NCBI GenBank assembly: GCA_963555705.1
Contig: OY743190.1
Location: 37,988,929-38,052,928 of the forward strand
Length of the DNA: 64,000 nt
From: Ligustrum vulgare
Lineage: Eukaryota > Streptophyta > Magnoliopsida > Lamiales > Oleaceae
Direction of reading: 5' to 3'
Shown: in pieces, positions 34,790 through 46,868 of the stretch
Layout of the letters: every line of letters begins with the position of its first letter
How positions within the stretch are numbered: the first letter of the stretch is position 1
Program-made: the position numbers and the translations under genes
The notes under the pieces: generated by a model
The model's database searches: none
Told to the model about the DNA's origin: nothing
Seen by the model: only the letters and a program-made list of their open reading frames with translations

Positions 34790-35290
34790 GCACTTTGGTC
34801 CCCAGTTTTGCAAATGATTTTTAATCAGTCCCTGTAGTTTTAATACTCATATTTCAGTCCCTCAAGCCTCAAAACCATTTAATTCAGTCCCTAGTCTTAT
34901 TATGTTTTAAAGATCAGTCCCTATATTTTTAAAAAGTTTTATTTCAGTCCCTACAGTTTTAAAGTGTTTTAAGTTTAGCCCACGTTTTTAAAAGTTATTT
35001 ATTTAGTCCTTATTGATTTAAAAAGATATATCCTCATCCCTAAATTTCAAAAGTTATCTATTTCAGCCCCCAAGTTTGAAAAGTTATCCATTTCAGTCCC
35101 TTAAGTTTTAAATGAGTTTTAATCAGCCCTTTCATTTTGAAAATCAATTATTTCAGCCCTATAGTTTAATATTCGTTTTGAGTTTCAACTCAACTTTCAA
35201 AGTACTCATTTTAGTCCCTCAACTTTCAAAAGTATTCATTTTAGACCCCAAGTTTTAAAATAATCATTTCAGTCCTCAATTTGTTATAAA
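34790..35290. repeat. TTTCAGTCCCT repeats in the solo LTR
   Basis: The motif CAGTCCCT (reverse complement AGGGACTG) or close variants recurs about fifteen times every 25-40 bp, with TTTTAAAAG-type spacers. This is the same block as 22800-23080 and 38200-38510 seen in the opposite orientation. Confidence 0.8.
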
Positions 35291-35701
35291 CAATAAATTT
35301 CTTAAGAAAAATTTAACATATGAGCTAGACGAGGCGCTTGGACATTTAGAAGAACAACGTGAATTTTCTTGCTCAACTTTCAGACTCGTGATTTGATGTA
35401 GACTCGCCCCCATTAATTAGTTTAAATTATAATTGCGTGTCTTATGTGAAATTACGTGATTTACATGCTTTGATGCATGAGACGAGAAAAGAATATCTCT
35501 TATGAGATAAATGAGAAATGATGATGTTATGCATAACTTATGTACCTTAAGTGCACGAGACGAGACTACCCACACCCTATGATTTTACGAGCCTTGATTT
35601 TGAAAATAAAATAGCCCAAGAATATGATGATGATGTCACTATATGATTGCATAACTACGTGTTCAATTATTCTGTAAATTAATTATTGGCGATGAGTCTA
35701 C

Positions 35702-35723
35702 TGAGTATTTTTCGAAATACTCA
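35702..35723 (+). repeat. Conserved LTR hairpin (copy in the solo LTR)
   Basis: TGAGTATTT-TTCG-AAATACTCA: a perfect 9-bp stem closed by TTCG, which as RNA would be a UUCG loop. Confidence 0.8.
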
Positions 35724-36193
35724 TTCCATTATTTTAACAGTTTTTGCAGATCTCGGAGAAGGCGGCGAATGAAATGGGAGCGGTGGCAAATTAAATAAAT
35801 GATGATGTTATTAGACAATTTTACGAATGTTACTCGTTAAATTATTTATCGTTAATTTCATTTAAATAATTGAGACACAAGTTTTATGAATTGTTTTATA
35901 TTTAAATTATAAACTTATTTTATTATGTTACATTCAAGTTATTTCTCCATGTTTAAAACTATTTTGACAGTTTGCGTCAATTTTTATAAAGTTATGTGAA
36001 ATGGAATTTCAATTAAATTTATTTTCCGCTAAATTATTATCTTCAAAGTCAATTTTGAGACGAAGAAATGGCCGCTGAAGTTTTCAAATGATGAATGTGA
36101 TGCTTTGAATTAAATTTATTTTCCGCAATAAAGTCAGTTTTAAAGGACGAAGTGGCGTCCCAGGCTCTTCAGAACCCGGGGCGTTACAGTTTG

Positions 36194-36264
36194 GATCTTG
36201 GATGGATTTATGGTGCAAGAACCGGGTGGAGTTCAAATTTGGGCATGGAGATTTCCGCCAAGTT
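36194..36264 (-). repeat. Continuation of the split LTR remnant
   Basis: Starts after the GTTTG duplication and continues 33380. It ends at AAGTT, the expected left target duplication of Copia-3. Confidence 0.55.
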
Positions 36265-36775
36265 TGTTGGAAAAAATCTGTAATATTAATAAGAAATGAA
36301 GTGAAATGAAACAATCAACAAGATGAATAATAATAAAAGACTGACTTGAATGCAGATTGAAGCTAGCGATTGACTATGTCCTATAGCAGAATTTCACCCC
36401 TACTCGTGTGCTTGCAGTTCGATGAGCGTCTGCTACCAAGATTCAACAATCTGTAACCAAGAATCTAGCACCCAATTTCTTGGCCCTGGCGAATTTACTC
36501 AGTGAATTTTCTCTCAGAATTTGAAGGATAGAATGCAAAAAGTTGATGAAACTTAATTCCTGTTTATATATTTATAGACCTCCAAAATATATAGTTATGT
36601 AATGAAAAGTTGTGTTGATCATACACAACTGTTTCTTTCAAATCCTGTCAAAACAGAATTTGGACATAACTGCTAACTTAAAACCGAATTTCTGTTATTA
36701 GACCAACCAAATAAATAAAATGCAAAAATTAATTTATTTGGATCCATGAGACCCCAAGAGCCCCAAGGCCCATCT

Positions 36776-36865
<90 letters not shown>

Positions 36866-37047
36866 ATTAAATAGTCCAAACAAGCTCAAATTACATGGAT
36901 TAGGCCCAAAGCCCAATAGGTTGGTCTTTTGTCCAATTTGATAAGTGTATAACTTTTACACTTATAAAGTGGTCTATATATTCATTTATATCCTATGTGG
37001 GACAAACTTCATCCAAAACTCTTTATATTTCTATACAAACTCCAACA
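36265..37047 (-). repeat. Copia-3 3' LTR
   Basis: Starts TGTTGGAAAAAATCTG and ends AAACTCCAACA; 783 bp with a CA/TA microsatellite inside. The partner LTR is outside the window. Confidence 0.8.
36779..36861. repeat. (CA)n-(TA)n microsatellite
   Basis: About 21 CA then about 19 TA units inside the Copia-3 LTR. Confidence 0.95.
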
Positions 37048-37060
37048 ATATCCCACATTT
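37048..37060 (-). other. Polypurine tract of Copia-3
   Basis: On the minus strand it reads CAAATGTGGGATAT, abutting the LTR start TGTTGG. Confidence 0.7.
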
Positions 37061-37472
37061 GTATAGTAAATATTGTCAGTAACAAAGTTTTGGATGATCA
37101 GAAGAAAAACTAGATTCAATTTGCTTCAGGATAGGTGTCTTTTGGACTTGAACCTTCCTTAGTGAATACTTGTCGGATTTACTTGTGAATCAGTGTGTAT
37201 AGGAGACATTGAACTGTTCACTATGTTTAGTAAACCAAGACAACAAGTATCACACATATCGAATCTTGACACCTTTCGATTCATACGGTTGTGTTCGTTT
37301 TGGTCCTGAACCATCTTGAATTCATAGGAGCTTTAGAGAATTTAGCCATGCATTCTCATAAATGCGACCCCACATTACTCCCATATAGGTGACATAATAA
37401 TTATGAATACCCTGCAATATTCATTTAATATTTTATTTGTGTCATTAAGAATGATTAATCATTCAACCTTAA
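37061..37472 (-). other. Copia-3 3' untranslated region, left part
   Basis: No coding signal. It ends with CTTAA (37468-37472), the target duplication of the tandem array. The sequence resumes at 60407. Confidence 0.7.
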
Positions 37473-37769
37473 TGTAACGCCCCGAGTTTCGAGGAGCGCG
37501 GGAACGTCACTTTTCTAAATTCTTGAATAAACTTTGTTGCGGAAAGATGATTAAATATTAAATATCGCATTTATCGGATAAAAGTTTAGCGATAATTCAA
37601 ATGGAATAAGTATTTTCGTACAAATTTGTGAATAAGACAATTCTTGATAAAATGAAATAATCATTTCAAAGTTCACGACTTTAAAAAAAATATCAATTTG
37701 TAATTTTCCGTCATTGCCCATCACTCGCCATCGTCTCCGAAATCTGCAAAAGTTGTTAAAATAACGGGT

Positions 37770-37795
37770 TGAGCATTTCAAAAATGAAATACTCA
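37770..37795 (-). repeat. Conserved LTR hairpin in array LTR 1
   Basis: Minus-strand reading TGAGTATTTCA-TTTT-TGAAATGCTCA: an 11-bp stem with one T-G (U-G) pair. Equivalent copies lie at 44553-44578, 51324-51349 and 58093-58118. Confidence 0.8.
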
Positions 37796-38199
37796 GTAGA
37801 CTCATCGCCAGTAATTAATCTACAAGATAATTGAACACGTAATCATGCAAATAATGTAGTGACATTCTTTTCTTATTCATAGGCATCACACAGTGAACGC
37901 AAATGAACACATTCTTTTCTTTTCTTGGCTAGCAGATAAGTTATGCCCAGCATAACATAAATTCTTTATCTCAAAAGAGATATTCTTTTCTCATGCAATT
38001 AAGCATAAAATCACACAAATCCACATAACACATGCAATTATATTATAAATCAATTAGTGGGGGCGAGTCTACCTTAAATCCGACGAGTGCAAAGTTGAGC
38101 GGGAAACGACTTAAATCCTTTAAATCTCCGTACGCTTCGTCTAGCCAATAAGTTACATTAGTCTTGTGAAATTTATAGTTTAAACACGATAATTTACAA

Positions 38200-38510
38200 T
38201 TTGAGTACTGAAATTTATGATTTGAAAGTTGAGGGACTAAAATGAGTACTTTTGAAAGTTTGAGATTTATGAATATACACATATATATATATATATATCA
38301 TTTTAAATAAATATGAACAAAATCAAAAGACTTAAAAATATGGGCTTAAATAATTGCTTTTAAACATTTGAGGACTAAAATGTAAATCTTTTAAAACTTG
38401 GGCTTAAAATCAAATGAATTAAATCAGCAGGGACTGAAACAAAATGGGTTTGATACTTAGGGGTTAAAATAATAACTTTTGAAATTTAGGGCTGAAATTG
38501 TAAATATTAA
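38200..38510. repeat. Degenerate GGGACT-AAAAT repeats in array LTR 1
   Basis: Repeated GAGGGACTAAAATG-type motifs with TTTTGAAA spacers, and a TA microsatellite at 38279-38298. The same block is present in the other array LTRs. Confidence 0.7.
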
Positions 38511-38986
38511 AAATCAGATTTTTATATCAAAACACACTCTCTCTCTCCCTCGTTATTCTCTCTCTAAACTTGCAAACCAGGAAGAGGAGGAGCTGGCGAT
38601 CGACCATTTTCCAGTCAAGGCTGCCGGAGCTCTAGCGCCGGCGGTTGGCAGCGTTACTGCCGCCATCACTTGGCGGCAGTGGGGGTGGTTTTTGGGTGCA
38701 AAAACGAAGGCAAAACCGAGGCTTGGAGGTTAAACCCTTTGGTGATTTTTCAGGCGATACTCCAAATGGAATGGTTTGGGAGTGGAGGTAAGTATATGGG
38801 TTATGTTTTAAATTCGGTTTTGGGTTTGATTTTGGGGACTTGGATTGGGTTTGAGCGTTGGGCAGGGGCGGCTTCGAGGGGTGGTTGGCTGTGTGTGGTT
38901 GTGCTTGGTGGTCCGTTGGTGGTGATGATGATAATGGGTTGTGCAGTGGGTGTTGCTGCGGTTGGTATTGGCCGTGGAGTTGGTGG

Positions 38987-39132
38987 TGGCGGTTTGGATG
39001 TATTTTGGTTCGGTTGGTGGTTGATTGCAGTGGCGGTCTTGGAGGTTGAGGTGGTCGGGTGGCGGTTTGGATGTATTTTGGTTCGGTTGGTGGTTGATTG
39101 CAGTGGCGGTCTTGGAGGTTGAGGTGGTCGGG
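38987..39132 (+). repeat. 73-bp tandem duplication in the LTR
   Basis: Two identical 73-bp units (38987-39059, 39060-39132) beginning TGGCGGTTTGGATG. Present in all four LTRs. A second 28-bp duplication lies at 39508-39563. The G-rich duplication keeps long open frames on both strands that are not supported as genes. Confidence 0.92.
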
Positions 39133-40083
39133 TGGTGATTTTGAAAATGGGTGTGCAGTGGAGGTGTGGTGTTCGATGTTGAGGCAGCGTGGTGATGGCC
39201 GACTGTCGTGTGGTGGCTTGTGGAATTTGAATCACAGGCAGCGTGTTAGGTTCGACTGGGATAGATGGAGAAGGGTGGTGGTGGTGTGAGACCATTTCAG
39301 TGGAGTAGGAGAGAAAAATTACCAGATTGCTTGTTTGGCTTGAGTGAGTTCGTATAGAATGAAAAAAAATGGAATATAAGGCATGGTTTGTTTGCTGTAT
39401 ATTGGTAAGTTGCTGGTTCGGGTGAGGATTGAAGGAATGATGATCAGTTGGATGCATATTTGAGGGCTGAAAAGGAGATACAGATTTTGGAAGGCTGCAA
39501 ATTGAAATCTCTTGATTGAGGAAGAAATGCAGGAATCTCTTGATTGAGGAAGAAATGCAGGAATTGAAATCACTGAGCGCAGAATTGAGGGGGCTGCAAG
39601 TGGAAAATTTGGATACATGCAGATTTGGGATGGATTGCTGGAATTTGCCAAAAATTGAAATTGGTAAGGGTCATGAATTGGGTTGTGGAAATGGGATTAA
39701 CGTGTGGGAAAAATGGATTTTTGGGAAATTCAGAATTATCCCATGTAGGGCTGGAGTTTGAAATTTTTGGATTTAAAATCATTAAAATTTGAATTAGGAT
39801 TTTAAAAAAAAATGTGACATTGGAATATATTTTAAAATAGATTTCGGAAATTTAATTACGATGAAAATAAATTTAATTTCATTCATAATTTGGACTAAAA
39901 TTTATCGTTAAAGATACTTTTGGAAATTTCTTAAAATTGAAATTGAACTACGATAAATTTAAATAATTTAAATTTTAACTTAAATTGGTTAGACGAAATT
40001 GTGTTTAAAATAAATAGGTAAAGTCGTAGCGACACGTTTTAAATAATATTTAAATAAGTCACAGAAAATTCTCGGTCGCTACA

Positions 40084-40096
40084 ACCCTACCACCTT
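40084..40096 (-). other. Polypurine tract, array unit 1
   Basis: Minus strand AAGGTGGTAGGGT directly against the LTR start TGTAGCGACC. Identical copies lie at 46869-46881 and 53638-53650. Confidence 0.75.
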
Positions 40097-40133
40097 AAAA
40101 TTTTAAATTTCGTCCTCGAAATTTAAAATTTTC

Positions 40134-40250
40134 TTAATTTAAAATAATTTGATACTTGATCAAAATTTCTTCTTTCTTGAACCAGGTAGCTTCATCACTA
40201 CCAGGTCTTCTCCATTGAACTTTAAAAATGAAGGATGAAATTGGGACAAG
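40134..40250 (-). pseudogene. Chromodomain-type C-terminal tail of pol
   Basis: Encodes VQWRRPGSDEATWFKKEEIL then a stop, then a frame rich in FKFRGRN, which is how plant chromovirus polyproteins end just before the polypurine tract. Copies lie at 46919-47035 and 53688-53804. Confidence 0.75.
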
Positions 40251-40436
40251 TTTAAAGTCGAAATTTGGACTTAAAGATTTAAACGAATTTAAATTTCTTT
40301 TCTTAAAATCATTTAAATAACTAATATGACTAGACGAGAGCGCTGGTTTTGAATAATAATTGTTAAGGTTGGAGAGTCGTAGCGACAAGTTTGGTAAAAC
40401 AAGTCTTTTAAGTTTGAAAATTTCTCGGTCGCTACA
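40216..40436 (-). repeat. LTR-head remnant inside the internal region
   Basis: Minus strand begins TGTAGCGACCGAGAAATTTTC and has the following GTCGCTACGACTCTCC and CGTCTAG segments seen in intact LTR starts, but stops after about 220 bp. It is preceded by its own purine tract (AAGTGGAGAAGAT). Copies lie at 47001-47221 and 53770-53990. Confidence 0.75.
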
Positions 40437-40559
40437 ATCTTCTCCACTTAAAATAATTTCATCCTTGAAATTTTAAACTTTCTTGATCTAAATATATCTG
40501 GTTATTAAGCCAGACTTCTTTCTTCTTTCTTTTCTCAACAATTTCATCATTATTATATC

Positions 40560-40880
40560 TACCCCCACTGGACTTTGACTATAGGAATCTCTTTGTTTCT
40601 TAAGACATGGACTTTTCTCTCTACTATGCACATAGGTGCCTCTTCATAAGTCAAATATTTCTAAACTAAAATAAACTAATAATTCACCATGTGATTTGAA
40701 TCATGAACATACTTTCTCTGTAGGTAAACATGAAATACTTTGTGAACAGCTGTAAATTCTGGTGGCGAAGTCAAACAATAAGCCACATTACCTACTTTCT
40801 CCAATATTTCAAATGATCCGATAAAATGAGATCTTAAATTCCCTCTCTTGTCAAAACGAAAGGTACCTTTTATAGGATCT
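40560..40880 (-). pseudogene. Chromovirus integrase C-terminal remnant
   Basis: Minus strand encodes GTFRFDKRGNLRSHFIGSFE, ILEKVGNVAYCL, VHKVFHVYLQRKYV and, after stops, YEEAPMCIVERKVHVLRNKE. This is the end of a Ty3/gypsy chromovirus integrase. In-frame stops interrupt it. Copies lie at 47345-47665 and 54114-54434. Confidence 0.8.
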
Positions 40881-43800
40881 ATACTAATATCGAAACCACA
40901 AAATATTCATTGATCCAAATGCTTAAACCAAAAATCAAGAAGATTGATCAAGAATAAATCCTTGGAATCCAAAATATAAAAGCGCGATATAATTTTCAAA
41001 ATATTGAGTGCAAAACCCAAACTTGGCAGAATCTTTCTGAAAAGATTTACCAACGTAATCATTTATAAGCTCGACTGAAACTCCTTTTTCATAATTGGAG
41101 AAATTCAAACTTGAATCCTTTAATCCATACTTTTAAATCATGAATCAAGTACTCGGTATCACATACTCATTCTAACTGAGGGCTAAGATACTAACTTAAA
41201 GCAGCATCATAAGGATCAGATATGATATTCTCAAACTTAAGAAACCTCACTAATTTCCAAATCTGAAGTTCAAGATTCAATTTTCCCTGTTCTCCCAAAA
41301 CTTCGATTCATGTCACACTATGAACAATTCTCTAATTAAGTCTATCACCATTGAATAAAACTTCTGTGAATCATATAGGATTCCTCATCAAGTTTGCTTA
41401 ACTTAAAGATACAAGTCACACAAATGATCTTCTCAGGTTTTCCATTATTGTAGCAAAATACTTTACTCACATCAAAAGTACAACCGATAATAATTAATCG
41501 AAACTGCATCACCAAAATCTTAAATAAATCCATATATTATGACTCAAAATGAAAATTCTCAATCGTATGTAATATTTCACCATAATGTAATAGACCATCA
41601 AAATAATATCAATTAACCCAATATTCACACGATTCTTCACGGGATAACCATAACATCTTTTAACCGTCTAATCACCAGATCCTGTAGTAATCATGTAACC
41701 TGTCACATATCATCGTATCATATGACCTCAAATATTCATATCAATCTCTCTATAATACCCATCATACCTATCATGTGAACCTTATACGTCAATCTGCTCA
41801 CTAAAATTATATATCAATCTCTCAGACTAATAAATTTTGGATTCTACCGTTGTCACTCTTCTGCTCATCACTCCAAAATAAGTCATCACTGTGAAGTCTC
41901 ATCCCTATTTTCCATAAATTCTATCCACAAAGACAATTTCGTAAAATTTCATTTCTTATTTTCGAACCAAGATACCATTAGTAAAATTTCCAAAATTTCA
42001 AGGTATAATCTTACCATAAACTTTCCTCCGATCGAATGCATTACTTCTGCAATACATGTACAAAATCTAGGACTTAATAAAATTTTCTTTCATCAGTTTC
42101 ATCCAAAAATTTTCTCTCATGATCTTCTATTATCATAAATGAAAACTTAACATACATAAGTGAATCATTCAAATTACGAGGAAACCTGATTTATTTTCCA
42201 TGACTGAGATTTATCATTCTTTAAATTCCACTTAGAACCAAATACAACATAACTTATTCATGGAAAAACAACTTATTTCATAATCTCAACACATCATCAC
42301 CTTAAATTCTCGACCTAAGAAAATCACATTATTCCTTAAAATTTTCTCTTGTACCTTTTATATTCAAATGACCTTATGACCATCATCATTATCTCACATA
42401 ACCCCAAACATTCAATCACATATCTCTAATTTCTCACTTCGAATAAATGGCTACTCCTTTAAGGCATCTCACCATAAAATATTTTCAATATCTCCCATTC
42501 ATGATAACTGACTATTCTCAATAATCATATTACGTGTAAATTCAACAAACGGTAAATAGTTTTCCTAACTATCACCGAGGTTTAAAATGCAAACTCTTAA
42601 CTTAGCCTCTAAACTCTGTATAAAGAATTATTTGCTGACCACTCAAGTCATTATTCAATAATCTAAATGACATCACGTCTCTTCACTAATCTCTGTAAGC
42701 CCGTTACGAAAATCCATACAAAATCTTCTCCAAATTTCAATAAATCTTTTCTATTTCCTTAAAAATATATATCAAACCTTAATAATTTGTCATCTCTAAA
42801 ACTTCTTATCACCAAATATCACCAAAAATAATTAAAACAATTATCTGAATATTCTGTCTATGTAGTACACCCAATAACATATTATTCACAAATCAACATG
42901 ATATCATCAGCTTATCTTTAACATATCCTCCCCATCAAATTCCAAAATAACTCAACAGTATCATCTCCTATCCTCATAATTTATAATATTTTCCAATACA
43001 AATGATCATTCCTTACTAGTGATAAACTCGTTCCCAAGAATAATTAAAATTCTTCCCAATAACGCCATAATACTTGTCTTCACTTATCTTTCAAAATATA
43101 ATTTATCATTTACTAAATCTCGCTTATGGTATAAATGAACTTGCAATTCTAACCTTAATCCCCTTAGTGGTTGCATACCATATTATGCTCTTAATTTCCA
43201 AATGATAAAATTCTAGATAGAGTCTCCCTTGAAATTTGGACTTATCCAATCCGTAGGTATACTTCATAACCAACGATAACAAATAACTCCAAATTTGTCC
43301 ACAGCGATTTAAATATTAACAAAAATTCCAACACTTCAATATCATCAAAAATATCCCAGAAAATCAATTCATAATTCCTCAACATAACAATTTCAAATCC
43401 TATTTTCAAATATAAATATCTCAGTTCCTTCAATACATTAATTGGCTCAAAATACCACTCATACTTATGAATATATACCTCAAATTATAATCCCAAGATT
43501 TAATCACCAGATCAAACTACATAATAAATTTCTCTTCGAAATAGAGGAATAATTCATTTACTCAACATAATATCCATTACTTAATTCCCAATAACTAAGG
43601 ACCAAATCTTTAAACCTCTAATTTCAAAATTCTTCTCATAAAAGTCTCAATAAATCACATCACTTATAATCTAAACATCTCATCACAACTTCATAAAACT
43701 AGCTTGTTATTTCTCGTTTAATCTAAACGATGGATATTCCAAAAATATTGTCTAATCCTTTCTGTTGACTTCTCGTAAATGATGCCATGTTTAAAATCAA

Positions 43801-44239
43801 TTATGCAAAGTCCAGTTAGGGTTCATCATTTCCAAGTTCGAGGACAAAAACTATTTTGAAATCATTCTTAAATCATATTATTCCCATTATGCTCAACACT
43901 CGTTCTCTTTCTTTTCTTTTCTTTCTGAAAAATTTCTCGTTATGCTTCAAAACTCATTTCTTTCTTTACTTCTTCATTATTTCGGATACTAGTTTTCTAA
44001 TTCTTTCTCGTCTTTTCTTTTCTTTTCTCGTCAAATTCTCAAAACATTTATTCTCAAGTATCCGAAATAAATCAATAAAGTAAACATACTAAACTTCGTT
44101 ACCTTCGGAGCCGGCGGAAAATGATGGCAATGGCAAAAAGTCGTCAAAACATTATTTCTATTATTTTTAGAAAAATTTATTTTCTTATTTTGTAAAAAAA
44201 AAAAAAAAAAAAATTTGTAAGTCTACAGAAACGTAGACC

Positions 44240-44252
44240 CGCTCTGATACCA
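44240..44252 (-). other. tRNA-iMet primer-binding site, array unit 1
   Basis: Minus strand TGGTATCAGAGCG, three bases from the LTR end; this complements the 3' end of plant initiator Met tRNA. Fixes the element's orientation. Confidence 0.92.
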
Positions 44253-44255
44253 CGC

Positions 44256-46868
44256 TGTAACGCCCCGAGTTTCGAGGAGCGCGGGAACGTCACTTTTCTA
44301 AATTCTTGAATAAACTTTGTTGCGGAAAGATGATTAAATATTAAATATCGCATTTATCGGATAAAAGTTTAGCGATAATTCAAATGGAATAAGTATTTTC
44401 GTACAAATTTGTGAATAAGACAATTCTTGATAAAATGAAATAATCATTTCAAAGTTCACGACTTTAAAAAAAATATCAATTTGTAATTTTCCGTCATTGC
44501 CCATCACTCGCCATCGTCTCCGAAATCTGCAAAAGTTGTTAAAATAACGGGTTGAGCATTTCAAAAATGAAATACTCAGTAGACTCATCGCCAGTAATTA
44601 ATCTACAAGATAATTGAACACGTAATCATGCAAATAATGTAGTGACATTCTTTTCTTATTCATAGGCATCACACAGTGAACGCAAATGAACACATTCTTT
44701 TCTTTTCTTGGCTAGCAGACAAGTTATGCCCAGCATAACATAAATTCTTTATCTCAAAAGAGATATTCTTTTCTCATGCAATTAAGCATAAAATCACACA
44801 AATCCACATAACACATGCAATTATATTATAAATCAATTAGTGGGGGCGAGTCTACCTTAAATCCGACGAGTGCAAAGTTGAGCGGGAAACGACTTAAATC
44901 CTTTAAATCTCCGTACGCTTCGTCTAGCCAATAAGTTACATTAGTCTTGTGAAATTTATAGTTTAAACACGATAATTTACAATTTGAGTACTGAAATTTA
45001 TGATTTGAAAGTTGAGGGACTAAAATGAGTACTTTTGAAAGTTTGAGATTTATGAATATACATATATATATATATATATATATCATTTTAAATCAATATG
45101 AACAAAATCAAAAGACTTAAAAATATGGGCTTAAATAATTGCTTTTAAACATTTGAGGACTAAAATGTAAATCTTTTAAAACTTGGGCTTAAAATCAAAT
45201 GAATTAAATCAGCAGGGACTGAAACAAAATGGGTTTGATACTTAGGGGTTAAAATAATAACTTTTGAAATTTAGGGCTGAAATTGTAAATATTAAAAATC
45301 AGATTTTTATATCAAAACACACTCTCTCTCTCCCTCGTTATTCTCTCTCTAAACTTGCAAACCAGGAAGAGGAGGAGCTGGCGATCGACCATTTTCCAGT
45401 CAAGGCTGCCGGAGCTCTAGCGCCGGCGGTTGGCAGCGTTACTGCTGCCATCACTTGGCGGCAGTGGGGGTGGTTTTTGGGTGCAAAAACGAAGGCAAAA
45501 CCGAGGCTTGGAGGTTAAACCCTTTGGTGATTTTTCCGGCGATACTCCAAATGGAATGGTTTGGGAGTGGAGGTAAGTATATGGGTTATGTTTTAAATTC
45601 GGTTTTGGGTTTGATTTTGGGGACTTGGATTGGGTTTGAGCGTTGGGCAGGGGCGGCTTCGAGGGGTGGTTGGCTGTGTGTGGTTGTGCTTGGTGGTCCG
45701 TTGGTGGTGATGATGATAATGGGTTGTGCAGTGGGTGTTGCTGCGGTTGGTATTGGCCGTGGAGTTGGTGGTGGCGGTTTGGATGTATTTTGGTTCGGTT
45801 GGTGGTTGATTGCAGTGGCGGTCTTGGAGGTTGAGGTGGTCGGGTGGCGGTTTGGATGTATTTTGGTTCGGTTGGTGGTTGATTGCAGTGGCGGTCTTGG
45901 AGGTTGAGGTGGTCGGGTGGTGATTTTGAAAATGGGTGTGCAGTGGAGGTGTGGTGTTCGATGTTGAGGCAGCGTGGTGATGGCCGACTGTCGTGTGGTG
46001 GCTTGTGGAATTTGAATCACAGGCAGCGTGTTAGGTTCGACTGGGATAGATGGAGAAGGGTGGTGGTGGTGTGAGACCATTTCAGTGGAGTAGGAGAGAA
46101 AAATTACCAGATTGCTTGTTTGGCTTGAGTGAGTTCGTATAGAATGAAAAAAAATGGAATATAAGTCATGGTTTGTTTGCTGTATATTGGTAAGTTGCTG
46201 GTTCGGGTGAGGATTGAAGGAATGATGATCAGTTGGATGCATATTTGAGGGCTGAAAAGGAGATACAGATTTTGGAAGGCTGCAAATTGAAATCTCTTGA
46301 TTGAGGAAGAAATGCAGGAATCTCTTGATTGAGGAAGAAATGCAGGAATTGAAATCACTGAGCGCAGAATTGAGGGGGCTGCAAGAGGAAAATTTGGATA
46401 CATGCAGATTTGGGATGGATTGCTGGAATTTGCCAAAAATTGAAATTGGTAAGGGTCATGAATTGGGTTGTGGAAATGGGATTAACATGTGGGAAAAATG
46501 GATTTTTGGGAAATTCAGAATTATTCCATGTAGGGCTGGAGTTTGAAATTTTTGGATTTAAAATCATTAAAATTTGAATTAGGATTTTAAAAAAAAATGT
46601 GACATTGGAATATATTTTAAAATAGATTTCGGAAATTTAATTACGATGAAAATAAATTTAATTTCATTCATAATTTGGACTAAAATTTATCGTTAAAGAT
46701 ACTTTTGGAAATTTCTTAAAATTGAAATTGAACTACGATAAATTTAAATAATTTAAATTTTAACTTAAATTGGTTAGACGAAATTGTGTTTAAAATAAAT
46801 AGGTAAAGTCGTAGCGACACGTTTTAAATAATATTTAAATAAGTCACAGAAAATTCTCGGTCGCTACA
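44256..46868 (-). repeat. Array LTR 2
   Basis: 2613 bp. Shares the TTTCGAGG start variant with LTR1 but the right-half variants with LTR3 and LTR4. Private changes at 44718-44720 and 45441-45450. Confidence 0.93.

Larger units (their letters stand above)
33381..36188 (+). mobile_element. Solo LTR of the chromovirus family
   Basis: The 2808-bp unit begins TGTAGCGACCAAGAATTTTC and ends GGGGCGTTACA, flanked by GTTTG (33376-33380, 36189-36193). Its start aligns with the reverse complement of the array LTR ends (TGTAGCGACCGAGAATTTTC). It shares the internal hairpin (35702-35723) and the repeated CAGTCCCT block. Opposite orientation to the array. Open stretches inside (for example 34152-34526 and 34426-34755) are low-complexity and not supported as genes. 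Confidence 0.92.
37473..40083 (-). repeat. Array LTR 1
   Basis: 2611 bp, TGTAACGCCCCGAGTTTCG to CTCGGTCGCTACA. Differs from the other three at several sites in its right half (for example 38754, 39383, 39599, 39704). In the element's own orientation this is the last 3' LTR. Confidence 0.93.
40084..44255 (-). mobile_element. Array internal region 1
   Basis: 4172 bp. On the minus strand the order is: primer site (44252-44240), about 3.3 kb of AT-rich sequence with no recognisable gag, protease, RT or RNase H, decayed integrase C-terminus (40880-40560), a purine tract, a 220-bp LTR-head remnant (40436-40216), a chromodomain-type tail (40250-40134) and the polypurine tract (40096-40084). A longer A-run near 44197 distinguishes it from internals 2 and 3. 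Confidence 0.88.

Noticed and set aside
38670..39457. Open frames of 150 and 218 codons on opposite strands in each array LTR, repeated four times
   Set aside because: Both arise from a G-rich/C-rich low-complexity block with a 73-bp duplication. They overlap on opposite strands, have no recognisable domain, and sit within an LTR.
41345..43433. Short minus-strand frames (62-63 codons) in each internal region as possible conserved small proteins
   Set aside because: They are conserved only because the units are recent copies; no domain and no coding bias seen.
44240..44252. Possible tRNA-Met gene
   Set aside because: Only the short primer-site complement is present; no cloverleaf or anticodon arm around it.
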